A stretch of DNA of 64,000 nt from Rhynochetos jubatus (lineage: Eukaryota > Chordata > Aves > Eurypygiformes > Rhynochetidae). The stretch lies in the NCBI GenBank assembly GCA_027574665.1, contig CM050650.1:104133086-104197085 (forward strand), in the 5' to 3' direction. The notes below the pieces were generated by a model that saw only the letters and a program-made list of their open reading frames with translations, was not told the origin of the DNA and did not search any database. The position numbers and the translations under genes are program-made. Positions 46,936 through 60,974 of this stretch are shown piece by piece (positions within the stretch are counted from its first letter, which is position 1; every line of letters begins with the position of its first letter).

Positions 46936-49626
46936 ATCTCAGTATTTCCCCTTTCTGACTGAGCCCAGGGTCTGTACTGAACATTGGTAAAGGATCTAAT
47001 TTGTGTGTGGGTGAGGCTGCAACTTGCCATCCATCTGCCAATTCTCATCTTTTTTTTTTTTTTTTAACAAATAGGGTGTATATAAGCAAGCCTCTTTGCT
47101 TACTACTTTGAATCTCTGACCTTCACGTTTGTCATTCTGCATAATGCGCAAATGATGGCTGTTCCACGTACTTGCAAGCTCAATGGATTATCAACTTGCT
47201 GTGAAAAGCCCTACACTTTGCTAGGGCTTTTAATAACAAGTGTTTAGTAATGATTTCCTCTGGCTCCAGTGAGAACAGTTTACATAAGACAGTGGTGAGG
47301 CTCTGGCCAATATCAACGGCAACATTCAGGTCATTGCACTGCCAGCTATTATAGCATCTTGTGAGCACAAAAGCTACTTGGTCCAAAATATCCCAGAGTT
47401 TTAGTCTCCAAACTCAGCATATTGCCAAGCCCATCTTTTTGGAAAGGCATATAGCACCAGAGTGGCTTCAGAGAGTTTTAGGGCAGAATTTGGTATTGTT
47501 TTGAATAGGTTTGGCTGGAGATAGTTACCTGTAAAAGAGGTATGGAGAGAAAATAATTACTGTTGTGGGTTTATAGCTGCTAGTGTATTAGCAAAAGCAC
47601 TACAGTGCAGGGAGAATCTGTCTTTTGTATGTTGATTTAAATACTGAGAAAAAGGGACAGGAATATACATGGAACTGTATTTCATTCTGTTACAGTCTGA
47701 CGTAACAGAGGTCACTGATTGCACCGTATGCAATATTCAGCTGCCGAGCAGAGAAGATGCATGCATAATGCTGAACAATATTGACACTTTTTGTGCTATT
47801 GCTGGACAAAACCCTGAAAAATGCTAAGCATCTATAAACTCCCAAGAAGAGAGACAGCAGCTGAGAAAAATAATCTTCCTCTTTACCTGAAGAGAACTTA
47901 ACACTCCTCTGTATTTACACCTCAAACCCACAGTGAATGTATGTTTCATTTCAGTCCTTCGGTTGGCCTTTATTGAAGTACTTGGCTATTGTTGAGTGAA
48001 ATTTATGATGTTACTGAAGGTTTGAAGCCACAAATATTTGTGCCTGTATAACAACACAGTATGGTTCTGTGCTTTGTACAAATCGGTACGCTACAGCATG
48101 GAGAACTGAAATGGCTCGTTCAAGATAGTGCACTGGAGAGAGATGCTCAGTGCGCTGACACACGCTTTTCTTTGTAACTGCCTCTCTCTGCGAGCTGTCA
48201 AAGGTCTACACAACAAAAAGTAAGAATGCAGAATCTCTTATCACTGCCCCAGGGATCAAGATTGCTTCAGAGCCCTGAACAAAGGAAAAAACATCAGAAA
48301 CCTGCTCATGTTGCAAGCAGAATGATAAATCTGTCTCATGTCAGAAATAGGATTAAAAGGAGCTGCATTATTTCTTTATTTATTGCTATTTTTATTATAA
48401 ATACCAATGAAAAAAAATAAGATGAACTGTGAGTTCAGCTGAGAAGAAGAACTTGCAACCTAGTTAATACTGACTTTTCTAACAGAAGGTTTTTTTAGGT
48501 TTTGGGGTTTCTGGACTAATGAAAGCAACTTTGGGGTCTGCTTCATCTTTACATCTGTCCTTACACTATTGAAGGCAGTACATTTGCTACTCAGTTCAAA
48601 TCTGGAAAAGTAGTTAAGACAGGGAGCAGTGTTTATATGTTTATTCTATTTATCTCACTCAGAAAAGGCAGTGGCCAGAAGAACATATTACTGATGCAGT
48701 GAGTGTTCTTCACATCCTCTTCAGCTGCTATGCGAACATCTCTGAAATTAAGGTCATAAAAATAGTTAAATATTGCACTCAAAAAGGCATCCCAGTGAGC
48801 AACTGTAATGGGTAGCTTTTGTACTGTATACCCTTCTTATGCTTTTACTGTAGTGTTGGCACACGACTTAGGTACAGTTGTCCAACTGCAGTCTTACTAA
48901 AGCAGAGTAAAACAGAAATATTATGTCCTTATGTCTTCAGAGGCACATTTCTGTTTATATATGCCACTATGGTTTTCCTCCACTGGCATCACACTTCTGA
49001 TTTTACATCTTGACATTGGCTTCAATGCTAAACCTTTTTTTGAAAGAGTATGTACTCAGCTATCCCCATACCTATATTTTTGTAAGTGATTATTGCTACT
49101 AAAAAGTAATATTCTGCACTTTTATCTATGTTTTGAGACCACTTCTCCAATTTCTCAAATTTGTTTTGGATTATACCTCTCTGCTGTAATAAAATTCTTC
49201 AGCTTTATGAAGTCTGCATATCTAGGAAGCATATTCTGTTCCTTGAAGAGAGCTAGAACCAGGAAAGTCTGCTTCAAAGTTTTACTCAATACCTCCTCTT
49301 TTGAAAGTGAACTATTGATTGCTAGCCCCTTAGATGATTACACAGTGTGTGAAGTAGTAGTCTGTGGTATATTATAATCTGGTTTGTGGTTGATTATAGG
49401 AGTGGCCTTTACAATGCTCCAACTGTGCAATACAATTTCATCTCTTAATTTTGTAAATTCTCACCTGTTTTAGTGTACTGGGTTTGATGATCCAACTACT
49501 CATTTAGGACCCTTTCCCAGTCCATGATGTTTATTACAGAAAATTTCAGTATGTGACAATCAGAATCTCTAATCTATATTTTTTTTTTCTCTTGACTGAT
49601 ACGACATGGTGTTTATAAAAGGCTTG

Positions 49627-50180
49627 TGTCATAGTTTAACCTTATCTAGCAATTAAGTAGCATACAGTCACTCGATCACCTCCCCCTCCACTCCCTTCCC
49701 ACAGTGCAGGAGAGTTGGAGGAAAAGACACAGAAAGCTTGTAAAGTTGAGATAGATAAGAACTATTTAATAATATAAATGAAAATTACAGTGATACTAAT
49801 ACTAACAATACTACTACTACTAAGTAATTAAAATAATAGAAAATAGAACATATGATACAATAGCTCACCACCCACTGACTGTCACACAGCCAGGTCCAGA
49901 GCAGCAAAGAGTCTGAGTGGGGAGAAAAACCCGCCAACTCACTAACAAAAGAACCTGCCCTATGGCTAACAACCCCGCCAAGAGCTAACAAAAGAGCTAG
50001 TCACCCAGCTATCAAGCTAGCCCAAAGCCTTAATGACACCCCCAGGCCACTTCCCTCCTCTGAAACTGTGCAGTTGCCCTGAGCCTGATGTACCATGGAA
50101 TGAAACACTCCCTCAGCCGCTCTGGGCCAGCTGTCAGCACTGTGAAGTAAAGGAGCTCGTTCCTGCCTGAAACTAGCACA
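49627..50180 (-). mobile_element. Solo LTR of an avian endogenous retrovirus (ERVL-like)
   Basis: It runs from TGTCATAGTTTAACCTTATC to CCTGAAACTAGCACA, with TG and CA ends, about 554 bp. The interior has CTCACCACCCACTGACTG, AGTTGAGATAGATAAGAAC and a low-complexity CTA/TAA stretch, all features of a bird LTR family I remember. On the minus strand an ATTAAA signal precedes the GTTCTTATCT part, so sense is probably minus. The five bases before (GCTTG) and after (GCCTG) match at four positions, consistent with a decayed 5-bp target-site duplication. No internal genes adjoin it. Confidence 0.68.
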
Positions 50181-50791
50181 GCCTGTCTTAAAAACTCTGT
50201 ATTTGTGGTGTTAAAATTATTAAGAAACTCAAGATGAAAATGGAAATGACAAAAACCATAGACAATGCATATTGCTCTTATACTCAGGTTATATAATATT
50301 TTAAACGAATATCAATAATCATGCAAGGAAATTCCTGTATCTTGATTCTTTTCATGCCAGGTATTTTGGCATGGCTGTAAAGGTATTTTAAAAAAAATAC
50401 GTTGGACTGAATTTGTCTCTCAGACATATTTCTGCAAATCTGGAGGAATTCCCATTTAGGTAACAGAGTTACTGGAAGCTTCATATTGCTGGAACTGCGA
50501 GCTAGCGCCTGCATTTACTGAAGTATGTAGCAATCTTCCCACCGATTTCATTAGACCTTGATTCGCAGCCTCTAAATCTCAAAGGTGTTCTTTTTATATA
50601 TTAATGTATTAAAAGTATTTTGTTGTGACAGATGACATGTACACCATTTATTTTTTTAATGTCCAAGCAAATATTTAGCTTTAAAAAAGACAAATTATGT
50701 CATTTTGTTGTTGCCAATACGAAGTCCTGGGTAATGAAAGTTCCATGTGTAGAAAAAGATGATGTTCTTTTTTTCTGAGATGTAATTAATT

Positions 50792-51077
50792 ATCACAGAA
50801 TCACAGAATCATGGAATGGTTAAGGCTGGAAGGGACTTTAAAGATCATCTAGTTCCAACCCCCCTGCCATGGGCAGGGACACCCTCCACTAGACCAGGTT
50901 GCTCAAAGCCTCATCCAGCCTGGCCTTGAACACTTCCAGGGATGGGGCACCCACAGCTTCTCTGGGCAACCTGTGCCAGTGCCTCACCACCCTCTCCAGG
51001 AAGAATTTCTTCCTGATATTTAATCTAAACCTCCCTGCTTTCAATTTAAACCCATTACCCCTTGTGTTGTTCTGTAG
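50792..51077 (-). mobile_element. CR1 LINE 3' end
   Basis: The plus strand starts ATCACAGAATCACAGAATC, then GGAAGGGACTTTAAAGATCA, CAACCCCCCTGCCATGGGC, GCCTCACCACCCTCTCCAGG and GAATTTCTTCCTGATATTTA, ending CATTACCCCTTGTG. About 285 bp remain, 5'-truncated, minus strand. The inner sequence carries the standard AGGAAGAA(G/T)TTCTTCCTG form. Confidence 0.94.
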
Positions 51078-54000
51078 AAATTGAACATAGGGACCAAGAT
51101 AGTTGAAGGCAGGCCTGCCTTGTTGACTGCACCTAGCTAGTACTGGCATAGAGATATGGATAAAAGCAGCCTCTTATATTCATAAATTAAGCCATACCAG
51201 AGTATATCCCTGGGTATGGGAACTAGTCCTCTCTGATGTTAAATGCTTAGAATGCTTCCTTAAGATTTGACCCAGGCCATGTAGCATATGGCAATTCCTG
51301 GGCACAGTTTCAGGGTTAGCACAGGAAATTCCAAATGAGAAATTTATACAGAGGTGTTGCGTTTTGCAGGGTAAGAGAGTTTGTATTATGGGCATAGGCT
51401 GGAGATACTGATGGCCATAGAATAGTCTTGTACATATGCTTCTCAGCATAAAACACCTTAAAAGAGCAAAGCCCTGGACATATACTATGGCTCTGTATAA
51501 ACACTATCACAGATTCAATTACATATGTTTTCCTGAAGTTAGGTACATAAACTACATCTATGTTAGTAGACTCTACAAGGACTGGACACGGTCCCATGGT
51601 TACACATATAACACTTTCCCAAACAGCATCTGGGAATAGTTCAGGGAAAACCACAGGCCATCCCATCCCATCCCATCCCATCCCATCCCATCCCATCCCA
51701 CCCCATCCCATCCCATCCCATCCCATCCCATCCCTTCGCAGCAGCTAAGACCCTGTTTGGGACTGGAAGAGAAGGTCTCCACGTGGGTGTGAGGCTCACT
51801 GTATGGTTTTGTCTCCAGACTCTTTATTCACTATCACAGATGTCTTCTTTTGTTTCAGGTATGCTAATTCATGTTTAAGTGTCTGACATAAGCTCTTAGC
51901 TACATTGCAACAGAAACTGGCATTGAATTTTAGGTTGAATTAGAACACTGGACTCATTAAACCCGTTTAATTATTGTAATGCAGTATTTGGTGCAGTTCC
52001 CCAATATACAGCAGGCTTCTGCCTCTTAATGAACAGTTCAATCACTCTTCAGGGAAGCGGTCTGCCAAAACCGGGAAATTATTTCATTTTGAGCAGGTTT
52101 ATCTGAATGTCCAGTATTAATTAAAATTGACTTATCTGTATGTAGGAATGGAAATTACTCTAGTAAGACAAGCACTGCATTAAAACATCACCCAGAGATG
52201 ATGTAACTGCTAAAAGAAATTCATACAGCCAGAGTAAGGTTTACAGAAGGACTTGGCTATCATTTTCCTGGTGCTCAGCTTTGGGGACTTGTTCTCTGCA
52301 GTCCTTAGCTACAGACTAAGTGCCTTCCACACATTTGTGAGTATTCATGTTGATAAGGAACCTACACAAAAGTGTAAGTGCTTGTGGACTGCATTTTTGT
52401 TGTTAGGGCACCTTGGGAGTGTTGGGTCCTGCATTCCTTTTGCATGTTGCACTGTAGCTCAAATATTAGCCACAGCCACAGCCAGGTGTCAGAGGGAGGA
52501 TCAGAGAGATAACCTCTGGTGAGAAAGACTGCGAGCACAGATTAACTCCTAGCATTTCTGTATCTCATTTCCATTTTTAACTCCGTTTTGCGAGGGTGTA
52601 AACTTACTAAGGCAGGAGATTTCAGGAACGAGTGAGTTAATTGCAAACTGTGGAGATAAGAAACCTTCCCTTCATACATCCACGTGCACTGAAGCTTTCA
52701 GAGGCACACGATCAGTTAGATTAGTTGCACAAGAACAGTTAGCCATAAGAATGTTGTAGATGCTGATGTGAGCAGTTGCATGAAATATTTCTGCCCTCAT
52801 GCTGAATTTCCTTATCTGTACCATTACCACTGCAATTCCTTTAAAAAATGCAAGAGGATTTGTCCTGGCCTAGTCTGCAACATATGTTCCAAACCTGAGG
52901 CTTCTGGGGACTTTTTCAAGCCATCGGATCATTCTATAAAAGTAGAGAGCTTCCATAAAGGCCACTGCAGGTAACACACTTTCATTGTTAAAAAAATACC
53001 CACAAGAGTTTTGCTTACCCAGCAAGCCCCTAAAGGAATGGTAGAGAAGCTCTGAACCCCTCTGCTCATCTAAACTTTACTTTGGGGTAATTTTCCTGAT
53101 TTAATGATGTGTTTTGTCTTCATTCTTTTTCAACTTGCAGAAATAATCACAGGTGGGCTGGTAGGAATTCAAAGCAAATCTGGCAGTGTTTAATTTCCTA
53201 CCGTAGGTACTTCCTTTTGCTGTCAGGTGTGGTTTGCTGTGTCACTGGTGCATAGTTACATATTTTAGAGAGTGTCATGCAAAGCACATGGGGAGCCAAC
53301 CTGACATTTGGCATCACTAAGTAATACCTATGCTTACAACATGGGGACCTTAGACGTGAGGATCATCATTTTTGTTCTGCATTTGTACAAAAAGGGCCCT
53401 GGTTTATGACTGTGATGTCTGTGCTTGCACTTTAAAGGCAAATTGAATAGACTCGCCTGCTACTGTTACCAAAGGCTCACAGCTGAAGTTGCAATGATTA
53501 TTTTATTGGTCACAGTCAGTGATCACACTGATTTCAGCTGTGGGAGATGAAAATTTCCCTTTTACCCTGAAAACTTTTATAATAATTTCAGGCTAGTGCT
53601 ATTTCCTCTATAGCACTGAGGCTGAGTTATGTGGCTAATAGTGATACAATCTGATGTGAGGGCACCTGCAAGGAGCAACTGTAATGCTACCAATTTTCCA
53701 AGTTACTTGTTTGCAACATTTTATGATGGTAGGAAAGAAAGAATCATTATGATAACATGGGCACCAATCAGTAAAACGCAGCACAGCGCTAATTTTCCTG
53801 CTGAGCAGAAAAGAAACTGGGGAGTTTGGCCAAGGAGAGGGAACATATCTTTTCTGCAAGCTCGCTCTCTTATATTAATAGGATTTTTCCATTGTTTTGG
53901 TTAACATAAACCCAGGTTGTTTATTTGCTTTCAATTTCAGAGAGTTTTGGTGCATTGCAGTCACAGTGCACCCCACTGAGATAACCTAGAAGGGCACTAT

Positions 54001-54857
54001 GTTTTCATGCACAAGGAACAAATCATGCGCTTGCAGGCTATAACTTCTTTAATTTCAATTACGGAAAGTGACAAAAAAGAACAGAAAATAAACACTCTGT
54101 GAGGGAATATAGGAAGAATGTCTATTTTATTACATATTACAGAAAGCAAAACTTAGCATAAAGCAAAAAACAGCAATTTGGAAGTGAAAATATAGATTTG
54201 TTTAGTATTCCTTATGTATAAACTGTTTTTAAGAACTCCCATCAAAAGGAAGATTTAAGAGTCGACAGGACTCTCACAAAGTTTCCTGACACCATTGAAC
54301 AACACTAATTTTAGGTAGGCATTCATTCAGGGATAGGATTTGGAACAGGGAGGAGATTTATCACTCAGAATCTGCTAAAAGCTTTCAAAACAGAGAAAAA
54401 GCCTCCTCGCTACTTCTGTGTTAATGACATATCCTTAAATGCACCAACTCAAAACCTGTATCCATGTGATTACATGACATTAAAGAAAGCTCTTGTAGGG
54501 AAAAAGTTTCAATTATATGCCCTGAGTCTCAAAATTCAGATAACAAATATAAAAAAGACAAGAAGCAAAGTACTATTTTGAAAATACCATGCTTTTAACT
54601 ATTCAACCAAGCATTTTATCATACTTCTTATGACTTCGAGTAGCTGGGGATAAACAGCCTAAGTCATCATCTAATGCCTGTTAAAATTTAAAGGAGATCT
54701 ATAGGGTTTTTCCTAGAATTCTTACCATAAGTCAGTAAATGTCCCATGGGAAAGGTTATTCCCATCTGACAGTCTCTGTTAGCTCTGAAAGGTCTCTGCC
54801 TTGTCCAGAGTACCCTGAGCTTGTCCTGGCACCCTGAACACTGCAGAGGTGAACCAG
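51078..54857. other. Intergenic sequence without recognised genes
   Basis: AT-rich, with only the (TCCCA)n tract at 51.66 kb recognised. Confidence 0.55.
51661..51735 (+). repeat. (TCCCA)n pentanucleotide microsatellite
   Basis: Fifteen 5-bp units, nearly perfect, with one interruption (CCCCA at 51701) and a decayed last unit. The unit length is not a multiple of three, so the glycine/tryptophan-rich and histidine/proline-rich open frames across it are artefacts. Confidence 0.96.
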
Positions 54858-55363
54858 TCATAGAATCATGGAATCACAGAATGGTTTGGGTTGTAAGGGA
54901 CCTTAAGTTCATCTAGTTCCAACCCCCCTGCCATGGGCAGGGACACCCTCCACTAGACCAGGTTGCTCAAAGCCTCATCCAGCCTGGCCTCGAACACTTC
55001 CAAGAATGGGGCATCCACAGCTTCTGTGGGCAACCTGTTCCAGTGCCTCACCACCCTCTCTGGGATTAACTTCTATTACCTAATCTAAATATCCCTGCTT
55101 TCGGTTTAAACCCATTACCCCTTGTCCTGTCAGTACAGACCTTGGTAAAAACTTTCCCTCCATCTTTCTTATAAGCCCCCTTTCTACACTGAAACGCCAC
55201 AATAAGGTCTCCCCGGAGCCCTCTTCTCCAGACTGAACGAGCCCTACTCTCTCAGCCTGTCCCCACAGCAGAGGTGCTCCAGCCCTTGGAGCATCTTCAT
55301 GGCCTCCCATGGACTTGCTCCAACCGGTTGATATCCTTCTTCTGTTGAGGGCCCCAGAGATGC
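54858..55363 (-). mobile_element. CR1 LINE 3' end, variant subfamily
   Basis: The plus strand starts TCATAGAATCATGGAATC, then CAACCCCCCTGCCATGGGC, GGCATCCACAGCTTCTGTGG, CTCAGCCTGTCCCCACAGCA and CTCCAACCGGTTGATATCC, ending GAGGGCCCCAGAGATG. At 55060-55082 it carries GGGATTAACTTCTATTACC, the complement of the variant seen in the 42.6 kb copy, so the two belong to one subfamily. 5'-truncated. Confidence 0.94.
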
Positions 55364-58300
55364 TGTTTGGGGCTGCCAGTCCTGGGTGAATCAATCTTTG
55401 TGGTCTGTCAGGTGCTTGGATACTGCTTTGAAAAAGAGGGAGACCATAAGTAAAGGCAAAGTGAACCACCTATCATGCCAAAATGTAAGACTTGAGAAAT
55501 ACTCTATTTGTGGCAAGTATAGAGAAGAAAACCCCAAGTGTTCCTAGCTACCGATGCTTTGCTTAGTAACTTCAGGGTGTTCTCTAGTCCATTGGCCAAA
55601 TAGTTATTGACAGTCGTGCAGCTCTGCCAGCTAGGACCCAGATATTTTATAACATCTACCTTCACAATTGCGTTGAAGGGATCAGAATGTTGTCTGAGAT
55701 CATGCCTTTACTTTGTGGCCCTTTTCTCTGTGGATGCCATTCAAAACTAAACGTATTTGCCTGGTTGCTTTCTAATAACCAAATCAACAGTTTTAGACCA
55801 TCTTCCAGGAGCTGTGGATTTAGAAATGCTGATGTCCCCAGGGCATATCAGTCAGAGTTAGCATTTGGCCAGACAGTAACCAAAACATTAATTGGAGGCA
55901 ACATTTAATGAGTAGATGCTAGACAATAAACAGATCATTTACCTGTTGAGAATTAAGAGTTCTTTGCAGACTGTTAAGGAGTGGTATAAACCTTAGTGCA
56001 CAGCCTTTTATATTATATACATCACAAATATGTTTTATATAAACATGAAAAGGAGAATTATGAAAGCACTTTATTACTAGTTATTGACAGAGTCTGGAAG
56101 TGATGACAACCAAGCAGGTTGAGACTCATAGTATGTTTGGGATGAGAGCACTCGCCCAGATTTAGCTTTCAGGGGGTAGAGACACCATGGCAACCTGAAT
56201 AAGTGTGGTGAGATTCAGACACATAATTTTCCCCCCCCCTTGTCAGGGTGAATTAACTAACTACTGCCACAGGTAACTGCTTAAATTGGTCTGTATTCAT
56301 CATCATTGTCAAGAACAAATTGTGTTTGTAAGGTTTATTTTAGTAACTTTGAAAAGAAATAAGTGGAGATCTGAAGATTGTGATATAACAGGCAGAATGG
56401 GAAAATGGGATCAATAAATTCTAAAAGTGTTCAAATTCAGCTGAAAAGCTTCAATTATGTATTTTAAGGTGTTGATTAATAACCACCATACCAATTATCT
56501 ATGTTAATCTGAAGCAGTAGTCTACATATTATCTTTCTTCATCAGTCCTTTTTCATACCTGACTCCTGTTGATATCCAGCTGTCTGGAATTTCTCCAGAG
56601 TTCTAAGATTTCATGAAAAATAGAAAGATTGACTTCTTTAGACAAGTCTTCCATATTTCTAGGTAGGAGTGATGAAATTTGTGAATTTCAATGTTTGTCC
56701 GTCATAGGTGCCCCTAGTAACTAAAAGGGGAGAAAGTTCTTCAGTTCCTCCCATGCACACCATCCTGCTTCATCCCAAATCCATCCATTAAGCCTACCAT
56801 TGAAGCAACTCAAGATTTTCTTTTAAAACATTACTTTCAGATCAACTTCAGCCAACATTTTCTGCAGTAAAGCAGTAAATTAGTTATATGCTTGTCAGAG
56901 TGGTCCCCCAATATGCCAAATTCCAATCTCTGTGTTCTTTTGATTTGTCACAATGATGTCTTTGGCAAAGGTATTTGATGTGTGAAATGCCTTAGGAAGT
57001 GGGAAATTGCCATGATAATTTTAGGAACTCCAGTTACATTTGTTAACTGACCCTCTAAGACCTCCTGTACGTGTCTGTCAGATGTGTACACTTCTGAAAA
57101 TTTTACTCTGTCCTGTATTTGCTTAAACTGCAACGCGATACATCCACGGTGTTCTTGCTGATATGCTAAACGCTTTACTTAATCCTGTCTGTTGAATAAA
57201 TCAGCATATTGACTATTTCTGATGATGCTTATTCCCAATTAATTAGCAATGACAAAATAGAAAGAAAAAGGAGGTTGGAAACTCTATTACTCAATGCACC
57301 TTTTGAGCTTATTCCCCAAACATTTACAATTTCAGTGCAGTGAATCTTTTACCTTTGCCCTCAGTGTTATCCTTAGGTTGGCAGTTGCTGCCAAACCCGA
57401 GTGTACCTCACTGGAACACAGTTTACCCGTTCAGCCACAGGGTTCTTGCAGGACTTAGGGCAATTCTGTGCGCATCGACACATGCTGCCCGCTGCTCCTG
57501 TGTGATGAGCAGAAATTACAGCAGCGAGTGTCGTGGCTGCAGGCTGTGGAGCTGAAGCCTCTTGTCCTGGGAGTTTTCTGCTTCATGCCTTGGCTTCTGA
57601 GACTGAAATTCAAGGTCTGCTTACAAATCAGTCCCATTTATGGAATGCTGAAGTGCTAAAAGTTTTCTTTCTACCTTGTTGGTTTGGATACTCAGCTTTA
57701 AAACTATCCCTTGAGATTAAAAAGGAGAAAAGTTTGCTTATGTGAGACAGCAGTACATAAAGTACTTGTACGTGAAACGAGCATGCCTGCACCAGCTGTC
57801 AACAGTTATACAACCACACACCCATCTTTCCACTTATTAGACCTACATCTTACACAAATTTGAGCTGATCCTTTGCTATATCGTAAACCTACCAGAAAAT
57901 CTTGAGTGCCATGCAAGTCACGTTCCAACACTCTAATTTCCAGAAACCTTGTGGTGATACAAAGATATATGAGTCAGATAATGCATTAAGCAGCACAAGT
58001 GAGAGCCTTTTATAATATTCAGTTGTTGCTTACTATGTATTTTTTTCTATAGATCAGCAGGAGAGTGTTAGACACATGGAATGGTAATAAATGAATCTTG
58101 GACTAGTTGCAAAAAGCCAGAAGGGACTGGGGATATAGCTTACACACTGCTAAGTAGCACATGTAAAGTGTTTGTGGTTAAAGCTTGGTTTTATTTACAG
58201 TGGAACAAATCTTAAATGAATCACGATTCCTTTGATCAACTTACGTAAGGGAAGGAGATGCAAATTCCCAGAAGAGAACGGTCCTACCATGGGAAGCTTT

Positions 58301-60974
58301 CTGCCAGACTGGTCAGATCCCAACACGTATGTCTGGTCTCTGCTTCCCTAGGCGTATGTGGTAGGCAAGGACTGGCTCCACTGGCGTCACCCTCTGGATT
58401 CCACACATAAACATAAATGGCACCAGGGCTACAGGCTGGGCCTCTTGGCCAACCCGCAGCAGCTACTGTACCTGCCAAAGTAGAGTCAAAGACTTTAGTT
58501 TGGGTTTCACTGACAAGCTGGGGCTTGGTCTTTAAATTGGCATCATCAGGAAAGAACTAAGGCAGAGAGTAGGCAAGATGCAGTCTGACTTGCTGACACC
58601 ATCACAGGCGGCATTTGGAAGAGAGGGCCGGAGGAGGTTATGGATCATTCACACTTTAGCCTCCTAAAGGTACCTTGATCACTGCAGCAAGGACAAGGAA
58701 CAATAGCATCCGTCAGGGAAGGAGCTCAGCTGACCTCCTGCAACAAATCTGGCCATTTTCTGCTAGCTGTCCTTTACCACAAAGCATATTGTGGTTTATT
58801 TTCTTAGCATGGCTGCCTTGCACAGGTAGGGTGAACGCTTTACTTTTGACCTGGATCTTAATTTCTTTTCTTAGCTTTGCATCTTGTTTTCCAGACGTAA
58901 GAGCAAGAAGTATTCTGCCTATTTCAAAACACATTGCAAAAATAGAGTAATTAAAACTGAATTCTGCTTTAGTTAGTGGCCTCAGTGGTGTAAGTTGAGT
59001 TAGTGATGAGACTACGTTATCTCAAAGCTGTACACCGAAGTGTACACACCGGAAATCAATTCAGAAGTTAAGATGCATATAGGTGACTACTTGTAGGTGT
59101 ACAAACTCACTAAATACCTGAAGTTTCCACTGTAGTCAATGGAGATCTAGTTAATGCAGAACCAAAGGATGTCTTGTCTAACCCTCAAGAAAGTTCAAGG
59201 AGGATTTAGTTGCCTAAGCATAAATATCCAGTGCCCCTGTTGAGTGCTGCCTACCTTTACCTGGAGTGGGAGGGCTTGTATGGAGAGGGGTGGCTAAACC
59301 AGTGGGGGTGGTGGAGATACATACCATATTCTGAGGTGTGGGTGCGTGATGGAAGGACATGAGAACTGCTGCAGTGGGTGCTTGCCTAGGAAATACCGGG
59401 TGTACACTTCCCTTTGGTGAGGCATTATGAATATTCGGTTCAGAAAGGGAAGTGCCCTATTCAGGGAGGTATTAGGAAGTTCAGAATGTTTTGTGACTTT
59501 TGCTCAAAGCTGTAGCAGAAAACAGTGTGTTGGGTCTATTCCCCTCTGTTGTTAAAGCAGCCTTTCTTTTTTATTGTTTTTACCACTTGTTCTTATTCTT
59601 AAGTGATAGGATATTTATGCTCCCTTTGGCAAGATCAGGCAGACTTATATGTGGATAGATGGAGATAGATTTTGTCCTGGCACACTGACTAATGAAACCC
59701 CCCCCCCCCACCCCGACCCCAGCATGAAAAAAAAAGTAATTAGATCAGTGTTTTCAGTAGAGCTAAACCCACTGAAATAGTTTTGGTGTAATGATCTAGT
59801 ACTCCAGTGTTTTGTATACTTCAGGACAAATACTGTCCTAAATGATAAAAGGTGTCTCGTTAGCATTTTGCTTTTTTTCTCTGCATGGGTAGCTAAATTC
59901 TGTTGCTAAATAAACAGAAACCAAAGGACCTGATTTCTTTGAGTTGAGCTTGGCACCGTAAATAAAGCAGAAATTCTGCTGGAATATCCCCTTTTACATA
60001 ACGACTCTCACTAATTGGCTTGCTAGGGAGGTCTGCAGGCTTGCACTTTGGTTTGAAGCTCTGTCCTGTAAACAGATCATTGATTATGACCAAGCTTAAA
60101 AATATTCCCCAAAAGATATGTCAAGAAACTGCATTCTGAAATCCAGGGAAGATCCAGAGCATATTCCCCATGCTGTAGATACATTTTGCCGGTTTATCTG
60201 TAGAGGTGTGATACAGCTGAAAGCTTTAGTATCAGCACCCTGATCTACAGAGTCAATATTCTTAAAGGAATTCCAGTTTGTCAGTCAGGGAGACAAATAA
60301 TATTATAATATGAGTTGTGGAAATGATCTTTTAATATGAATAATATCTAATAAGTAGCCAAAGTACCATGCTAATGAATGGCCAATAGACCAGAAGTTCT
60401 TTTACATTTTTTTTTTAAGGCAAATGCTTGTGGACAATAAATAATTTTTAAACCGATACAAGCTCATTACCAGATTGTTCAAAATCAATGAGATATAATC
60501 TAATCATATGATTAATTATAACTAGATGATATACTAATTATGTAATAAATTAGCATTACATTAAATTATTATAACAGTCTATATTACATATTCTATAATT
60601 GTATACTGTTATACTATAAATGTGTATATATGCTATACAGCATATGTAGTATAGGCCATTATATTGTTTAATATGAAAATATTGTAATTAATATATCACA
60701 TCCAATACATAATTTAAGACAACATTAACAGTCACAGATTTCTTACATGATACAGGATTGGCTGACTGTAGGGAAATGAAGCGGTGATACAGTAGCTGAG
60801 ATGTGAAGCAAGAGGTGCAGGGGTTTATTAGCTTTGATAAGAAAAAAAACATTTGATTTTACTATGGGGAATTTGAACAATGATCAAAGATAATAACTAG
60901 AAAAGAATAAAATTACTAAGGACTAAATATTTGGAATGGTTTATATGACAGCTGTTCACAATATACATAACTAA
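55364..60974. other. Intergenic sequence without recognised genes
   Basis: It contains short C-runs (about 56232-56241 and 59698-59709) and an AT-rich stretch after 60.46 kb. No mobile element or exon recognised. Confidence 0.55.
60460..60720. repeat. AT-rich low-complexity stretch
   Basis: About 260 bp almost entirely A and T, with many short inverted motifs (ATATATGCTATACAGCATA and similar). There is no regular period. Possible structural or origin-like properties cannot be judged from sequence alone. Confidence 0.6.

Larger units (their letters stand above)
43173..49626. other. Intergenic sequence without recognised genes
   Basis: Two ancient CR1 fragments (44.0 and 46.6 kb) are listed separately. 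A GC-richer islet at about 46330-46570 immediately precedes the second. The minus-strand open frames at 44940-45269 and 46245-46574 are not recognised. No gene is supported. Confidence 0.55.

Noticed and set aside
51560..51782. Repetitive GWDGM / HPIPS peptides on both strands
   Set aside because: They are translations of the (TCCCA)n microsatellite.
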